From: Pseudomonadota bacterium
GTDB lineage: Bacteria > Desulfobacterota > Desulfobacteria > Desulfobacterales > C00003060
Assembly: GCA_015222985.1 (NCBI GenBank)
Contig: JADFWI010000089.1
Coordinates: 1 to 6,105 of the forward strand
Length of the DNA stretch: 6,105 nucleotides
Direction: 5' to 3'
How positions within the stretch are numbered: the stretch's first letter is position 1; each line of letters starts with the position of its first letter. Below the pieces are notes generated by a model that was not told the origin of the DNA, did not search any database, and saw only the letters and a program-made list of their open reading frames with translations. Positions 1 through 5,108 of this stretch are shown here, one piece after another. The translations under genes were made by a program, and so were the position numbers.

Positions 1-1
1 A

Positions 2-49
2 GGAGGTTCTCCGAGGGTTTTTGTGGCTAAACTGAAAGGTATCAAGTGA
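2..49 (+). CDS. C-terminal tail of an unknown upstream gene (partial)
   Basis: The second reading frame is open from the window edge to a TGA at 47-49, giving a 15-residue tail ending VAKLKGIK. The stop overlaps the GTG start of the next gene as GTGA, the usual arrangement for translationally coupled operon genes. The other two forward frames stop earlier, at 28-30 and 33-35. The tail is basic but too short to identify. It is offered as a likely operon partner of the ATPase gene, and rests on the overlap alone. Confidence 0.4.
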   Translation, partial: GGSPRVFVAKLKGIK

Positions 50-969
50 GAGGAAAACAGGAAGCCAAACGCAAATCAGCTCCGAAGTTGTGGGCCGTTG
101 GTGGAGGAAAGGGCGGGGTGGGCAAAAGCGTCATATCCACCCTTATGGCCTTTTGGTTGTCTCGGATGGACAAACGGACCGTCCTTGTGGACACCGATCT
201 GGGTGGGGCGAATCTTCACACCCTTTTGGGGATTAAGAACCCCACTCGCACACTGAACGATTTTGTCACGAGGAAATATGCTTCACTGGAAGATATTTGT
301 GTCAACACAGAGGTGGAAAACCTTCGGCTAATCAGCGGAGCAGGAGGAATTCTCTCTCTGGCAAACCCCCAGTTTGTCCAGAAAGTGAAGATCGTGCAGA
401 GCTTGTTCAGGCTGGATGCAGACTATGTTGTACTTGATCTTGGAGGTGGGTCTTCTTTCAATGTCCTGGACTTTTTTCTTGTTTCCCACCAGAAAATTGC
501 TGTTTTGACTCCTCAGCCCATATCGATCCAGAATGCCTACGCATTTGTTCGAAATGCGGTTTACAGAAGGCTAAGCCAACTTTCACGCCGAGAGCCATCT
601 GTTCAGGCCCTTGTCAAGACTGCCATGGACCCAAAGAATGCGCTCAAAGTGCGAACAATCAAAGAGCTCTTTCAGCTGGTTCAGGACTCCGACGGCACGG
701 GTGTCGTAGAGGGCCTGCAAGAAGAGATTGAGAAAATCCGGCCGGCAGTCATTGCCAATATGATCAGGACCCCCAAAGACAAGAACGCCAGTCGCATCAT
801 ACAACTTGTTGCTGAGAAGTACCTGATGGTACACCCAAGCGATCCCGGAAGCGTGGTCTACGATGAACAGATAGACAAGTCGGTCTCTGACATGGTCCCC
901 CTGACCAAGCTGGATCAGTCGAGTGAGGCCGTTGCTAGCGTATATGAAATTGTAATGAAGCTTATGTAA
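46..969 (+). CDS. MinD/ParA-family (FlhG-like) P-loop ATPase
   Basis: A 307-residue cytoplasmic ATPase of the SIMIBI class. Residues 22-28 are KGGVGKS, a deviant Walker A box with the signature lysine at 22. Residues 49-62 (DTDLGGANLHTLLG) match the switch region of MinD and FlhG, and Walker B is at about 127-131 (YVVLD). Family members act as ATP-dependent dimers that position flagella, division proteins, chemoreceptor arrays or plasmids. Which of these applies cannot be told: the FlhG DQAxxLR N-terminal motif and a MinD-type basic amphipathic C-terminal helix are not evident, and no flagellar genes are in view. The middle part (about 180-230) is longer than in MinD. The start is GTG at 46, the only start codon after the in-frame stop at 28-30. 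The Shine-Dalgarno is weak (AAAGGT, 35-40), so coupling to the upstream frame through GTGA is likely. The gene converges on the receiver-PilZ gene with a 35-base gap. Confidence 0.9.
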   Translation: MRGKQEAKRKSAPKLWAVGGGKGGVGKSVISTLMAFWLSRMDKRTVLVDTDLGGANLHTLLGIKNPTRTLNDFVTRKYASLEDICVNTEVENLRLISGAGGILSLANPQFVQKVKIVQSLFRLDADYVVLDLGGGSSFNVLDFFLVSHQKIAVLTPQPISIQNAYAFVRNAVYRRLSQLSRREPSVQALVKTAMDPKNALKVRTIKELFQLVQDSDGTGVVEGLQEEIEKIRPAVIANMIRTPKDKNASRIIQLVAEKYLMVHPSDPGSVVYDEQIDKSVSDMVPLTKLDQSSEAVASVYEIVMKLM

Positions 970-976
970 CATGGGA

Positions 977-1006
977 GATATTGTTGGCATGGCCAGAGGC
1001 AATATC
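977..1006. terminator. Hairpin between convergent genes, possible bidirectional terminator
   Basis: GATATTG (977-983) and CAATATC (1000-1006) form a perfect 7-bp inverted repeat. An inner TGGC/GCCA stem (985-988/992-995) lies inside it with a 3-base loop. It sits in the short gap between two converging genes and runs into the stop codon of the - strand gene. Neither side is followed by a T-run, so it is not a classical intrinsic terminator. Confidence 0.35.
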
Positions 1007-1808
1007 ACATAAGAGGTATCGTGTCCTTGAAAGTATTGAAGCAAAAACGAATGACCTCTTGATTTCTCCTGGTCAAATCGACAAACTTAAACCCTATCCC
1101 CCTGTCTCTAACATTTACAACCTCCGCTTTTACCTTTACAGGTTCATACTCAGTTGGAACTTTTATCACCAGATGAATGGTCTGTCCCATCGTAAAAGAA
1201 GAGGGTTGCTTGTGTTCGACAAATACGCCTCCCATGCTGATGTCTGTAACCCGGCTGACTCCCTTGACACCCTCTATTCTAACCGGACAGTGGAATTCAA
1301 GCCGTGGATATCGTCTCTTGTCCTCACTAACTTCCGCCATCCTCCTCCGGAAATCTATCCACGATTTTTTCGCGCTCCCCGGTTCTTTTTGGCCGATGTC
1401 ACCTTCATACGCTTTGCCTGTTGCATCGTCTCCGAGAAGCCTCTTTACTCTCGCCACAATGTCAGGTAATTGGAAGGGCTTTGTGACGTATTGATCAGCG
1501 CCTGCAGCCAAGCCCTTTTCGATATCTTCTTGCGATGTTTTACTCGAACAGATGATTATCTTAATGTGTTTTGTGTCGTCATAGGCCTTTAGGGTTCGAA
1601 TCAGCTGCAATGCATCCAGCCGAGGCTGAGGCATTATTGCTTCTGTAATGATCAGGTCAGGCAATAGATCTCCCTGGCCCTTGTGCAATGTGTCCACACC
1701 GTCAGACGATGTCTCGACCTCATAACCCTCTTTCTCCAGAGCTTCCTTCAGCGATTCGCGGCTCGCCGGGGCGTCGTCAATGACCAGGATTTTCTTTTGT
1801 CTTTTCAC
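1005..1808 (-). CDS. Receiver-PilZ domain protein with Asp-to-Glu at the phospho-acceptor site
   Basis: A 267-residue cytoplasmic protein. Residues 5-125 form a CheY-like receiver: acidic pair D11/D12, switch Ser88, and conserved Lys110 in TKPF. At the phospho-acceptor position the sequence is IITEAIMP, so Glu56 (codon GAA) replaces the usual aspartate. A linker of about 35 residues leads to a PilZ domain (about 163-262). Both c-di-GMP-binding motifs are intact: R165-R166-x-x-R169 and D189-x-S191-x-x-G194. By family knowledge, PilZ domains bind c-di-GMP and control motility, surface polysaccharide or chemotaxis. The glutamate should prevent normal phosphorylation and may mimic the phosphorylated state. 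The start is GTG at 1808-1806, preceded by GGAG with five bases spacing, and a sigma-70-type promoter lies about 110 bases upstream. The gene converges on the ATPase gene. Confidence 0.92.
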   Translation of the reverse strand: MKRQKKILVIDDAPASRESLKEALEKEGYEVETSSDGVDTLHKGQGDLLPDLIITEAIMPQPRLDALQLIRTLKAYDDTKHIKIIICSSKTSQEDIEKGLAAGADQYVTKPFQLPDIVARVKRLLGDDATGKAYEGDIGQKEPGSAKKSWIDFRRRMAEVSEDKRRYPRLEFHCPVRIEGVKGVSRVTDISMGGVFVEHKQPSSFTMGQTIHLVIKVPTEYEPVKVKAEVVNVRDRGIGFKFVDLTRRNQEVIRFCFNTFKDTIPLM

Positions 1809-1922
1809 TGTCTCTCCGGAAGTAAATGAACTGTGTCTTGTAAAATCCCACCACGGCCCTGATGGATGCCGTTCAGCAGCGCTTCGCCCGGCGGGAAGCC
1901 GGACGTGAGAAAACGCATAATT

Positions 1923-1951
1923 AATTTACTACCAAATAGAGAGCCTGTCAA
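1923..1951 (-). promoter_or_regulatory. Sigma-70-type promoter for the receiver-PilZ gene
   Basis: On the - strand, a perfect TTGACA -35 box (1951-1946) is followed by 17 bases and TAAATT (1928-1923, four of six matches to TATAAT). Transcription would start near 1916, leaving a leader of about 108 bases before the GTG start. The perfect -35 box and ideal spacing make this the best candidate promoter for the gene. Confidence 0.6.
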
Positions 1952-2106
1952 CAGCACCGGATGCGTGCCCACGGTAACGTCAAAGTAAGCCTTAACGTAA
2001 TGTTTTACAATGAAAATTCTCTCATTTCCATTTTCTGAGGAGTTACCATTCCTCGAAGCAACTTGCTGATCTGTTTTTTTCTTATCTAATTTCGAATCTT
2101 ACCGTA

Positions 2107-2122
2107 TGTCAAATTTGTGACA
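2107..2122. promoter_or_regulatory. TGT-N10-ACA palindrome, candidate activator site for the sigma-54 promoter
   Basis: TGTCA and TGACA flank six bases, a perfect 5-bp inverted repeat that fits the TGT-N10-ACA pattern of NifA-type enhancer sites. It lies about 135 bases upstream of the predicted start site of the sigma-54 promoter at 2216-2232, within the usual range for bacterial enhancer-binding proteins. Which activator would bind is unknown. The core pattern is short and could arise by chance. A second overlapping palindrome, TGAC-N5-GTCA, is at 2118-2130. Confidence 0.4.
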
Positions 2123-2215
2123 ATGCGTCAAAGTCGCAAGCTCCAAAACCATCCCATATTCCTTTAGTGTAGGGCAACTCGCTGTAATTACATAATATAT
2201 TGCCTGAGGATACGG

Positions 2216-2232
2216 TTGGCACGAGACCTGCA
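2216..2232 (+). promoter_or_regulatory. Sigma-54 (RpoN) promoter for the substrate-binding gene
   Basis: TTGGCACG-N4-CTGCA matches the sigma-54 consensus TGGCACG-N4-TTGCA with one mismatch. The invariant GG (2218-2219) and GC (2230-2231) are exactly 12 bases apart. The start site would be near 2243, giving a 5' leader of about 124 bases before the ATG at 2367. This implies dependence on an enhancer-binding AAA+ activator. Confidence 0.7.
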
Positions 2233-2256
2233 GATTCACACTATGTTTTTCTGTGT

Positions 2257-2271
2257 CTTGATCAAGGTCAA
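2257..2271. promoter_or_regulatory. FNR/HcpR-like palindrome in the 5' leader
   Basis: TTGATCAAGGTCAA (2258-2271) differs from the FNR consensus TTGAT-N4-ATCAA at one base. A perfect 10-base palindrome CTTGATCAAG is nested at 2257-2266. It lies downstream of the predicted sigma-54 start site, so a bound CRP/FNR-family protein would be expected to repress. Binding is inferred from the motif only. Confidence 0.35.
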
Positions 2272-2366
2272 TGGGTTATGAAGTGATGGAGTTTTGGAAG
2301 AACCTCCTGATCACAGATTGAGGCATTAAACAAGCTTGGTTCAGGCTAAAGCCAGGGAGGTAAGAT

Positions 2367-3305
2367 ATGGCAGATAAACCAGTCATCAAAGTTGGGCATC
2401 TCAAGATAACAGATCATCTCATCCTGGGTGTGACTGATCTGAAAATAAAAAAGGAAAAGGAAACACTAAATTACTGTTCTTTGGAGACTGTTATCAAGAC
2501 AGGGTGGATGGAAGTGGCAGACGCCCTGGCAGACGCGAGCCTTGACGGCGCTTTTATTCTGGCCCCAACAGCCATGGATCTTGTTAAGGCAGAAGTGGGG
2601 ATCAAGTTGATCCTCTTTACACACAAGGCCGGCAGCGTTCTCGTCAAGAGCAAGACGGCCAACATCGAAAAGATTGAAGACTTTGCGGGAAAATTTGTTC
2701 TCATCCCCTATCAGTTGTCGGTCCATAATATGCTTTTCCACAAACTCCTTACCGAAAAAGGCCTGAAGCCGGGAAGAAGCGGCGAACCCGGAGTTGATGT
2801 CTTTCTGGAGGTGATGGCGCCGATGATGATGCCGGATGCCCTTAAAGATGATGAAGACGGAGAAATCGCGGGTTTCATTGTTGCCGAACCGATTGGGTCT
2901 CAGGCCATAGCCGCTGGGTACGGAGAGGAATTCTACCTTTCCAAGGACCTCTGGCCGAACCACCCTTGCTGCGTATTTGTTGTCAGGGATGAAATAATAG
3001 GCAAGCATCCCGATGCCGTCCAGGAGTTGACCAATAGTCTGGTGAAGTCCGGAATAGCCATTGAAGCCAAACCCTCAGCCGCCGCCGTAATCGGCGCAAG
3101 CTTTCTTGGTCAGGACAAAGCGGTTGTGGAGCGTGTTCTCACCGAGCCAAAGGATCGTATCACCACCGGAGAACTGTTCCCGGTTATAGAGGATCTTGCG
3201 AAGATTCAGGATTACATGTTTGACGAGATGAACATCATGAAGAGTAAGATCGATCTGGAGAAATTTGTCGACACCCAGTTTGCCAAAGAGGCAGGGGCAA
3301 AATAG
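2367..3305 (+). CDS. NrtA/SsuA/TauA-like substrate-binding protein without signal peptide
   Basis: A 312-residue protein with the type-2 periplasmic-binding fold of the NrtA/SsuA/TauA (NMT1-like) group. Recognisable parts are the N-terminal strand VGHLKITDHLILG (9-21), DGAFILAPTAMDL (60-72), EPIG (174-177) and WPNHPCC (196-202), followed by the helical C-terminal region. These proteins normally capture nitrate, sulfonates or pyrimidine precursors for ABC importers. Here the N-terminus is MADKPVIKVG, with no hydrophobic signal peptide or lipobox, and no permease or ATPase gene is adjacent. A cytoplasmic ligand-sensing role, as in the NasS nitrate sensor, is therefore possible; the ligand is unknown. 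The start is ATG at 2367 with AGGGAGG (2354-2360) six bases upstream. Expression probably depends on the sigma-54 promoter at 2216-2232. It appears monocistronic and converges on the HesB-like selenoprotein gene. Confidence 0.85.
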   Translation: MADKPVIKVGHLKITDHLILGVTDLKIKKEKETLNYCSLETVIKTGWMEVADALADASLDGAFILAPTAMDLVKAEVGIKLILFTHKAGSVLVKSKTANIEKIEDFAGKFVLIPYQLSVHNMLFHKLLTEKGLKPGRSGEPGVDVFLEVMAPMMMPDALKDDEDGEIAGFIVAEPIGSQAIAAGYGEEFYLSKDLWPNHPCCVFVVRDEIIGKHPDAVQELTNSLVKSGIAIEAKPSAAAVIGASFLGQDKAVVERVLTEPKDRITTGELFPVIEDLAKIQDYMFDEMNIMKSKIDLEKFVDTQFAKEAGAK

Positions 3306-3323
3306 AGGTCTTCCACGGGGTCC

Positions 3324-3360
3324 ACACTCCTGACAGATAGAAGGTGGTTGTCATGAGTGT
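3324..3360. terminator. Hairpin between convergent genes
   Basis: ACACTCCTGACA (3324-3335) and TGTCATGAGTGT (3349-3360) form a 12-bp inverted repeat with one mismatch and a 13-base loop. It starts 18 bases after the stop of the substrate-binding gene and ends about 30 bases from the stop of the - strand selenoprotein gene, as expected of a shared terminator. There is no T-run on either side, so it may instead act as a 3'-end stabilising structure. Confidence 0.45.
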
Positions 3361-3390
3361 AGACTCGATCCCGCAACTTAACCGTTCCAA

Positions 3391-3726
3391 TTATCCACTA
3401 CCGCACGAACCTCCGCAACTGCATGATGTCCCGCACGAACCCCCTGAAGCTAGATTCGCAGAGATTTTAAACCCGGCTCCCATGGGCGTGTCAATGTAGT
3501 CCACGTTGACAGGTTTTACCTGTTCAAACAACTGACTATTTATGACGTAGGTAATACCGTTATCATTGAAAGTTTCATCATCTTCTTTAGGCCCGTCCAG
3601 GGCCATGCCCAAAGAAGGGCCGCCTCACCCGCCATGATTCAACATGATTCTGATGGAGGGGGCCTCTTCTTTGTCCTTAAGAAAGTCCTTTATGATTGCA
3701 CTTGCGTTCTCGGTAACTTGAAACAT
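3391..3726 (-). CDS. HesB/IscA-like selenoprotein (in-frame TGA read as selenocysteine)
   Basis: Translation from ATG at 3726-3724 to TAA at 3393-3391 gives 111 residues if the TGA at 3627-3625 is read as Sec34. A strong Shine-Dalgarno (GGGAGG with adjoining GAAG) sits just upstream. The frame upstream of TGA continues the same protein: MFQVTENASAIIKDFL is the usual HesB/IscA first helix, and IMLNHGG-U-GGPSLGMALD is the motif of known HesB-like selenoproteins of deltaproteobacteria. Sec34 occupies the position of the first conserved cysteine of IscA. The C-terminal tail (98-108) has four cysteines, including CSCGG, matching the IscA CxCG ligands. IscA-type proteins bind iron or Fe-S clusters and act in cluster delivery; the selenoprotein variant's exact job is not established. 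A stem-loop follows the TGA. Only 73 residues, from a false TTG start at 3612, would be found by ordinary gene calling. It probably shares a transcript with the zinc-ribbon gene 72 bases upstream. Confidence 0.9.
3590..3621 (-). promoter_or_regulatory. SECIS-like stem-loop just after the Sec codon
   Basis: On the mRNA, starting four bases after UGA, GGCCC pairs with GGGCC (+4 to +8 with +31 to +35). Then come UCU/GGA pairs and an upper stem GGGC/GCCC (+15 to +18 with +22 to +25) closed by the loop AUG. The position suits a bacterial SECIS element recognised by SelB. The apical loop is minimal, and its G is third rather than in the first two positions favoured by the bacterial SECIS model, so the fold is provisional. 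Confidence 0.55.
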
Positions 3727-3798
3727 CTCTTCCTCCCTGACTAAGTATCCTTAGATTTATTCAAAAGCCCCATTAATTTATGCATTAAAGACTGTTTG

Positions 3799-4029
3799 TC
3801 AACTGGCTGGAAGGCTTGGGGAGATACAATCTGCACACCTCTTCATTCTTTGCTTCTTGTGCCTTTTGTATTCCTTCAAATCAAGGCCTTCTTCAATAGC
3901 CGCCAGACACCTGTGACACAAGATACAGAAATTCAAATCCTTGCCGGTTGCGGCGTTAACCTCCTTTCCGCACACTTGACATCTCTTAGATGTGCCGAAT
4001 GTCTTGCCGCACTCTATGCATTTTCTCAT
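3799..4029 (-). CDS. Small four-CxxC zinc-ribbon protein, function unknown
   Basis: A 76-residue protein with regularly spaced cysteines: C4xxC7, C17xxC20, C35xxC38 (followed by xxC41) and C65xxC68. The first two pairs form a typical zinc ribbon (ECGKTF...CQVCGKEV). The later pairs may form a second metal site around a very basic stretch (52-64, EYKRHKKQRMKRC). It could bind zinc or act as a small nucleic-acid or protein adaptor; no specific family was recognised. The start is ATG at 4029-4027, with AGGGA four bases upstream, and the cysteine pattern begins at residue 4. A promoter-like sequence lies at 4101-4130. The HesB-like selenoprotein gene follows in the same direction after 72 bases, suggesting a shared transcript. 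Confidence 0.7.
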   Translation of the reverse strand: MRKCIECGKTFGTSKRCQVCGKEVNAATGKDLNFCILCHRCLAAIEEGLDLKEYKRHKKQRMKRCADCISPSLPAS

Positions 4030-4100
4030 TCTGTCCCTGGAACCTCTTCAAGCAGCATCTGAAGCGACACCTCTGCGCAAGAACGTCTGAGTCCTGTTAA

Positions 4101-4130
4101 AACATATCAGAGTACCTGACGGAAGGTCAA
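4101..4130 (-). promoter_or_regulatory. Sigma-70-type promoter for the zinc-ribbon/selenoprotein genes
   Basis: On the - strand, TTGACC (4130-4125) is separated by 18 bases from TATGTT (4106-4101), which is preceded by an extended -10 TGA (TG-n-TATGTT). The start site would be near 4094, with a leader of about 65 bases. A palindrome TGAC-N5-GTCA (4117-4129) overlaps the -35 box and could be an operator. Confidence 0.5.
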
Positions 4131-4265
4131 GACAGCAATTACAACCCAGAACAGTTGCTCCTATTGCTCTTATTGAAGAATTGGTTGCGAAACGCTTGCA
4201 ATTCATGTAAATGGACTACAACATATCGACAAAGGTAGCGCTACTTGTTAGGTGGGAGGAGACAG

Positions 4266-5108
4266 ATGTTCATCATTGAATTTAACGAAAATATTTCTTT
4301 TGGTCAAATACCCGATGAGGCCGGGATAACAGATCTGGCCCGAAGCGGAGTCAAGACAGTGGTTGATTTGAGAACCGATGAAGAAAGCAGCGGATCCAAC
4401 GAACCAGTACTGATCCGGAATGCGGGGCTCAGATATATTCATCTTCCTGTGACACGGGACGGATTGTCAGAAGAGAAACTAAGCATGTTCTATCAGACTG
4501 TTTTCGATGAAGACAAATACCCCGTGTACATCCACGGACAAAGGGGCATAAGGCCGGTTGCCTTGCTGCTGACCATTTCCGCTTTAAATGAGGGCAAAAC
4601 CGTGGTCGAGGTTGTCGAAGATGCCAAGAAACTCAAGACCCCCGTAAAATATGCGCCGGAACTTGTGAAGTTCGTGGAGGGCTTTTTCCGCGGTCGCAAG
4701 GGACACGATGGACACGAGGCCGTTGCCATGGCGGTGATCGATCGATGGCTCAGGCCGAAAAACCGGGGCGCCATTGTGGATGCCGACGGCTCCTCCAAGG
4801 TCAAAGGGCCGTGTGGAGACACCATTGAAATATACCTCAAGATAGAAAATGAACGCATTGAACAGGCCCGCTACGTGGCCGATGGGTGTCCAAATAGCGT
4901 TGCTTGCGCTTCTGTGGGCGCTGAACTTGCCGAAGGCAAATTGTTGAGTGAGGCCTATGACTTGAGCCATGAGGATATCATCCGTTTGTTGATGGGCCTG
5001 CCAACAGAGGAACAGCATTGCGCCAAGCTGACCATCACATCGTTGCGCGAAGCCATTGACCAGTACTTCAAGACGAAAAAGCGCCCGCCGGCATGGCCAC
5101 CCAAATAA
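4266..5108 (+). CDS. Fusion of an inactive tyrosine-phosphatase-like (DUF442-type) domain and an IscU/NifU-type Fe-S scaffold domain
   Basis: A 280-residue protein. Residues 1-140 resemble the DUF442/beta-lactamase-hydrolase-type phosphatase fold: FGQIPDEAGITDLARSGVKT, then VVDLRTDEE, then VYIHGQRGIRPVALL. The last segment aligns with the HCxxGxR P-loop, but the catalytic cysteine is Gly91 (codon GGA), while the arginine (Arg96) remains. Residues 157-270 are an IscU/NifU N-terminal domain: VIDRWLRPKNRGAI, CGD (Cys183, Asp185), GC (Cys208), and HC (His251, Cys252). The three cluster-ligand cysteines and the key aspartate are all present. The HscA-binding LPPVK is replaced by LPTEE, so classical HscA handling is unlikely. 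The chosen start is ATG at 4266 after GGGAGGAG (4254-4261), rather than TTG at 4245, which lies in front of this site. The LMW phosphatase gene overlaps by 16 bases. The likely role is Fe-S assembly scaffold; the N-terminal domain may bind a phospho-ligand or partner. Confidence 0.85.
   Translation: MFIIEFNENISFGQIPDEAGITDLARSGVKTVVDLRTDEESSGSNEPVLIRNAGLRYIHLPVTRDGLSEEKLSMFYQTVFDEDKYPVYIHGQRGIRPVALLLTISALNEGKTVVEVVEDAKKLKTPVKYAPELVKFVEGFFRGRKGHDGHEAVAMAVIDRWLRPKNRGAIVDADGSSKVKGPCGDTIEIYLKIENERIEQARYVADGCPNSVACASVGAELAEGKLLSEAYDLSHEDIIRLLMGLPTEEQHCAKLTITSLREAIDQYFKTKKRPPAWPPK

Larger units (their letters stand above)
1809..2366. other. 558-base divergent regulatory region
   Basis: This region separates the - strand receiver-PilZ gene from the + strand substrate-binding gene. 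It holds a sigma-70-type promoter leftward, a sigma-54 promoter rightward, a TGT-N10-ACA element and an FNR-like palindrome, each listed separately. The leftward leader (about 1916-1809) contains two mutually exclusive short hairpins: CCGGC/GCCGG at 1888-1892/1898-1902, and GCTTC/GAAGC at 1881-1885/1895-1899. No convincing protein gene or known riboswitch was recognised. A reverse frame open from 2098 to 1805 lacks an early start codon. Confidence 0.7.

Noticed and set aside
981..1469. + strand ORF opposite the receiver-PilZ gene
   Set aside because: Antisense shadow of a gene with clear receiver and PilZ motifs.
1805..2098. Long open - strand frame ending in a GTGA overlap with the receiver-PilZ start
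   Set aside because: The first half has no ATG, GTG or TTG. The first usable start (GTG 1972) and the ATG at 1918 both lack a Shine-Dalgarno, and the ATG lies at the predicted transcription start of a good sigma-70 promoter. It is probably non-coding leader and promoter.
2271..2321. 16-codon ORF (MGYEVMEFWKNLLITD) in the 5' leader of the substrate-binding gene
   Set aside because: The ribosome-binding site is poorly spaced and there is no attenuator-like codon run or terminator pair; it is likely chance.
3391..3612. Treating the HesB-like gene as a truncated or frameshifted pseudogene
   Set aside because: The frame upstream of the TGA is intact to a well-placed ATG and the TGA falls exactly at the Sec position of known HesB-like selenoproteins.
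4026..4106. Short - strand frame ending in ATGA overlap with the zinc-ribbon start
   Set aside because: It is at most 26 codons, has no Shine-Dalgarno, and begins close to the predicted transcription start.
4155..4172. Imperfect 9-base tandem repeat TTGCTCCTA/TTGCTCTTA
   Set aside because: Only two copies and no associated structure; likely low-complexity chance.
4196..4224. TTGCAA-N17-CAACAT as a promoter for the scaffold fusion gene
   Set aside because: Only four and three of six positions match the consensus boxes; too weak to call, although some promoter for this gene must lie in 4130-4265.
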